From contig NZ_BONX01000012.1 in the NCBI RefSeq assembly GCF_016862935.1, forward strand, positions 1-64,000: DNA of 64,000 nt, written 5' to 3'. The translations under genes and the position numbers were made by a program. Positions 63,482 to 64,000 of the stretch are shown in pieces. The stretch is from Plantactinospora mayteni (GTDB lineage Bacteria; Actinomycetota; Actinomycetes; Mycobacteriales; Micromonosporaceae). A model generated the notes under the pieces. It saw only the letters and a list, made by a program, of their open reading frames with translations. It was not told the origin of the DNA and searched no databases. Every line of letters begins with the position of its first letter. Position 1 is the first letter of the stretch.

Positions 63482-64000
63482 CAAGACGCCTCTTCCTGGG
63501 TCTCCGGCAGGTAGGTCAGGGTCGCCCGGTCCTCGGGCCGGAGCAGCTCGGCGGCGAGCCCGCTCACCTGCTCCGCGGTGACCGAGAGCCAGCCCGGCAG
63601 CCGGTCGGCCGCCCGGGCCGGATCGCCGAGCTGGGTGGCGTGCCGGCCGAGGATGTCGGCCCGGCCGTCCACGCTGGCGAGCTGCCGCCACCAGCCAGTG
63701 GTGAGCAGCGCCTTGGCCCGGTCGAGTTCGGCCCCGGTCACCCCGTCGGCCAGCCCGTCCAGCACCTCGACGAGCCCCGCCTCCAGCTCGTCGGCGGTCA
63801 CCCCGTCCCGGGCGGTGGCGGTGACGATCATCGGAGCCGGCGCGTACGCCAGGTCCACGCCGAACGCGCCCACACTGTCCGGCTGGGCGAGCCGGGCCCC
63901 GTCGGCGAGCCGCTGGTAGAGCCGGCTGCCCCGGCCGCTGCCGAGCAGCGTGGCCAGCACGGTAACCGTGTCGTAGCCGGGCCCGCCGAACGGGTGGGTC
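63481..64000 (-). CDS. M16-family peptidase, 5' end beyond window
   Basis: The C-terminal 172 residues of an M16 peptidase; the gene continues past the window end. Visible parts are VTVLATLLGSGRGSRLYQRLADGARLAQ, the substrate-binding Arg/Tyr-type region, and the end LLRPEDRATLTYLPETQEEAS. The catalytic HxxEH would be outside. It is coupled to the following M16-like gene by a TGATG overlap, so the two likely form an active/inactive pair. Confidence 0.85.
   Translation of the reverse strand, partial: THPFGGPGYDTVTVLATLLGSGRGSRLYQRLADGARLAQPDSVGAFGVDLAYAPAPMIVTATARDGVTADELEAGLVEVLDGLADGVTGAELDRAKALLTTGWWRQLASVDGRADILGRHATQLGDPARAADRLPGWLSVTAEQVSGLAAELLRPEDRATLTYLPETQEEAS

Overview
The window is about 64 kb of very GC-rich DNA with frequent GTG starts, G/C-ending codons, AGGAGG-type ribosome sites and actinobacteria-specific families (DUF3040, DUF3052, DUF3145, DUF397/XRE pairs, F420-type PPOX proteins). 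It most resembles a chromosome segment of a filamentous actinomycete, probably Micromonosporaceae. No plasmid, phage, CRISPR array or intact insertion sequence is visible.

Layout. 0.2-9.5 kb: a flavoprotein with an XRE regulator, a small prim-pol-like protein, a DUF3040 membrane protein, a translationally coupled SNF2 helicase/SWIM-protein pair and an orphan recombinase zinc ribbon. 9.6-26.3 kb: DUF4142 protein, tRNA-Val, AhpE peroxiredoxin, DUF3052 protein, a fused alpha/beta E1 dehydrogenase, PhoD, a MuiA-like protein, YjbQ, a small secreted protein, AceE, an SRPBCC protein, GltX and a CopC-like protein. 27.7-36.7 kb: a NarL/DesK-type two-component system, a PAP2 phosphatase and the housekeeping fatty-acid synthase cluster fasR-fabD-fabH-acpP-fabF. 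36.9-45.6 kb: two methyltransferases, alditol oxidase, a polytopic membrane protein with a coupled GT2 glycosyltransferase, a GH3 lipoprotein and DUF3145. 45.9-52.1 kb: a small conserved protein, a frameshifted alpha/beta hydrolase, a HelD/HelR-type helicase, an XRE/DUF397 pair and a hairpin-bearing small ORF. 52.2-58.3 kb: a histidyl-tRNA-synthetase-like orphan downstream of two tandem copies of a two-gene module (SCP2-domain protein plus amylo-alpha-1,6-glucosidase-like enzyme). 58.5-64 kb: CBS protein, epimerase, PPOX protein, aspartate-semialdehyde dehydrogenase and a pair of M16 peptidase genes cut by the window end.

How genes work together. AhpE, DUF3052, AceE, a PucR-type regulator, FabD, ACP and a ketosynthase also lie close together in Mycobacterium tuberculosis (ahpE to kasA), so the middle of the window looks like an expanded version of an old actinobacterial core linking pyruvate oxidation, peroxide defence and fatty-acid initiation. 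A TTTTGT/ACAAAG inverted repeat before fabD is a candidate FasR operator.

Most unusual items: the duplicated SCP2/debranching-enzyme module with the HisRS-like orphan; a biotinyl/lipoyl-like C-terminal domain on FabD that lacks the modifiable lysine; a 16-codon ORF that exactly bridges fabD and fabH; an 18-bp perfect hairpin inside a small ORF; repeats that copy gene ends including stop codons (fabF, helR); and many short tandem repeats in both spacers and coding linkers.
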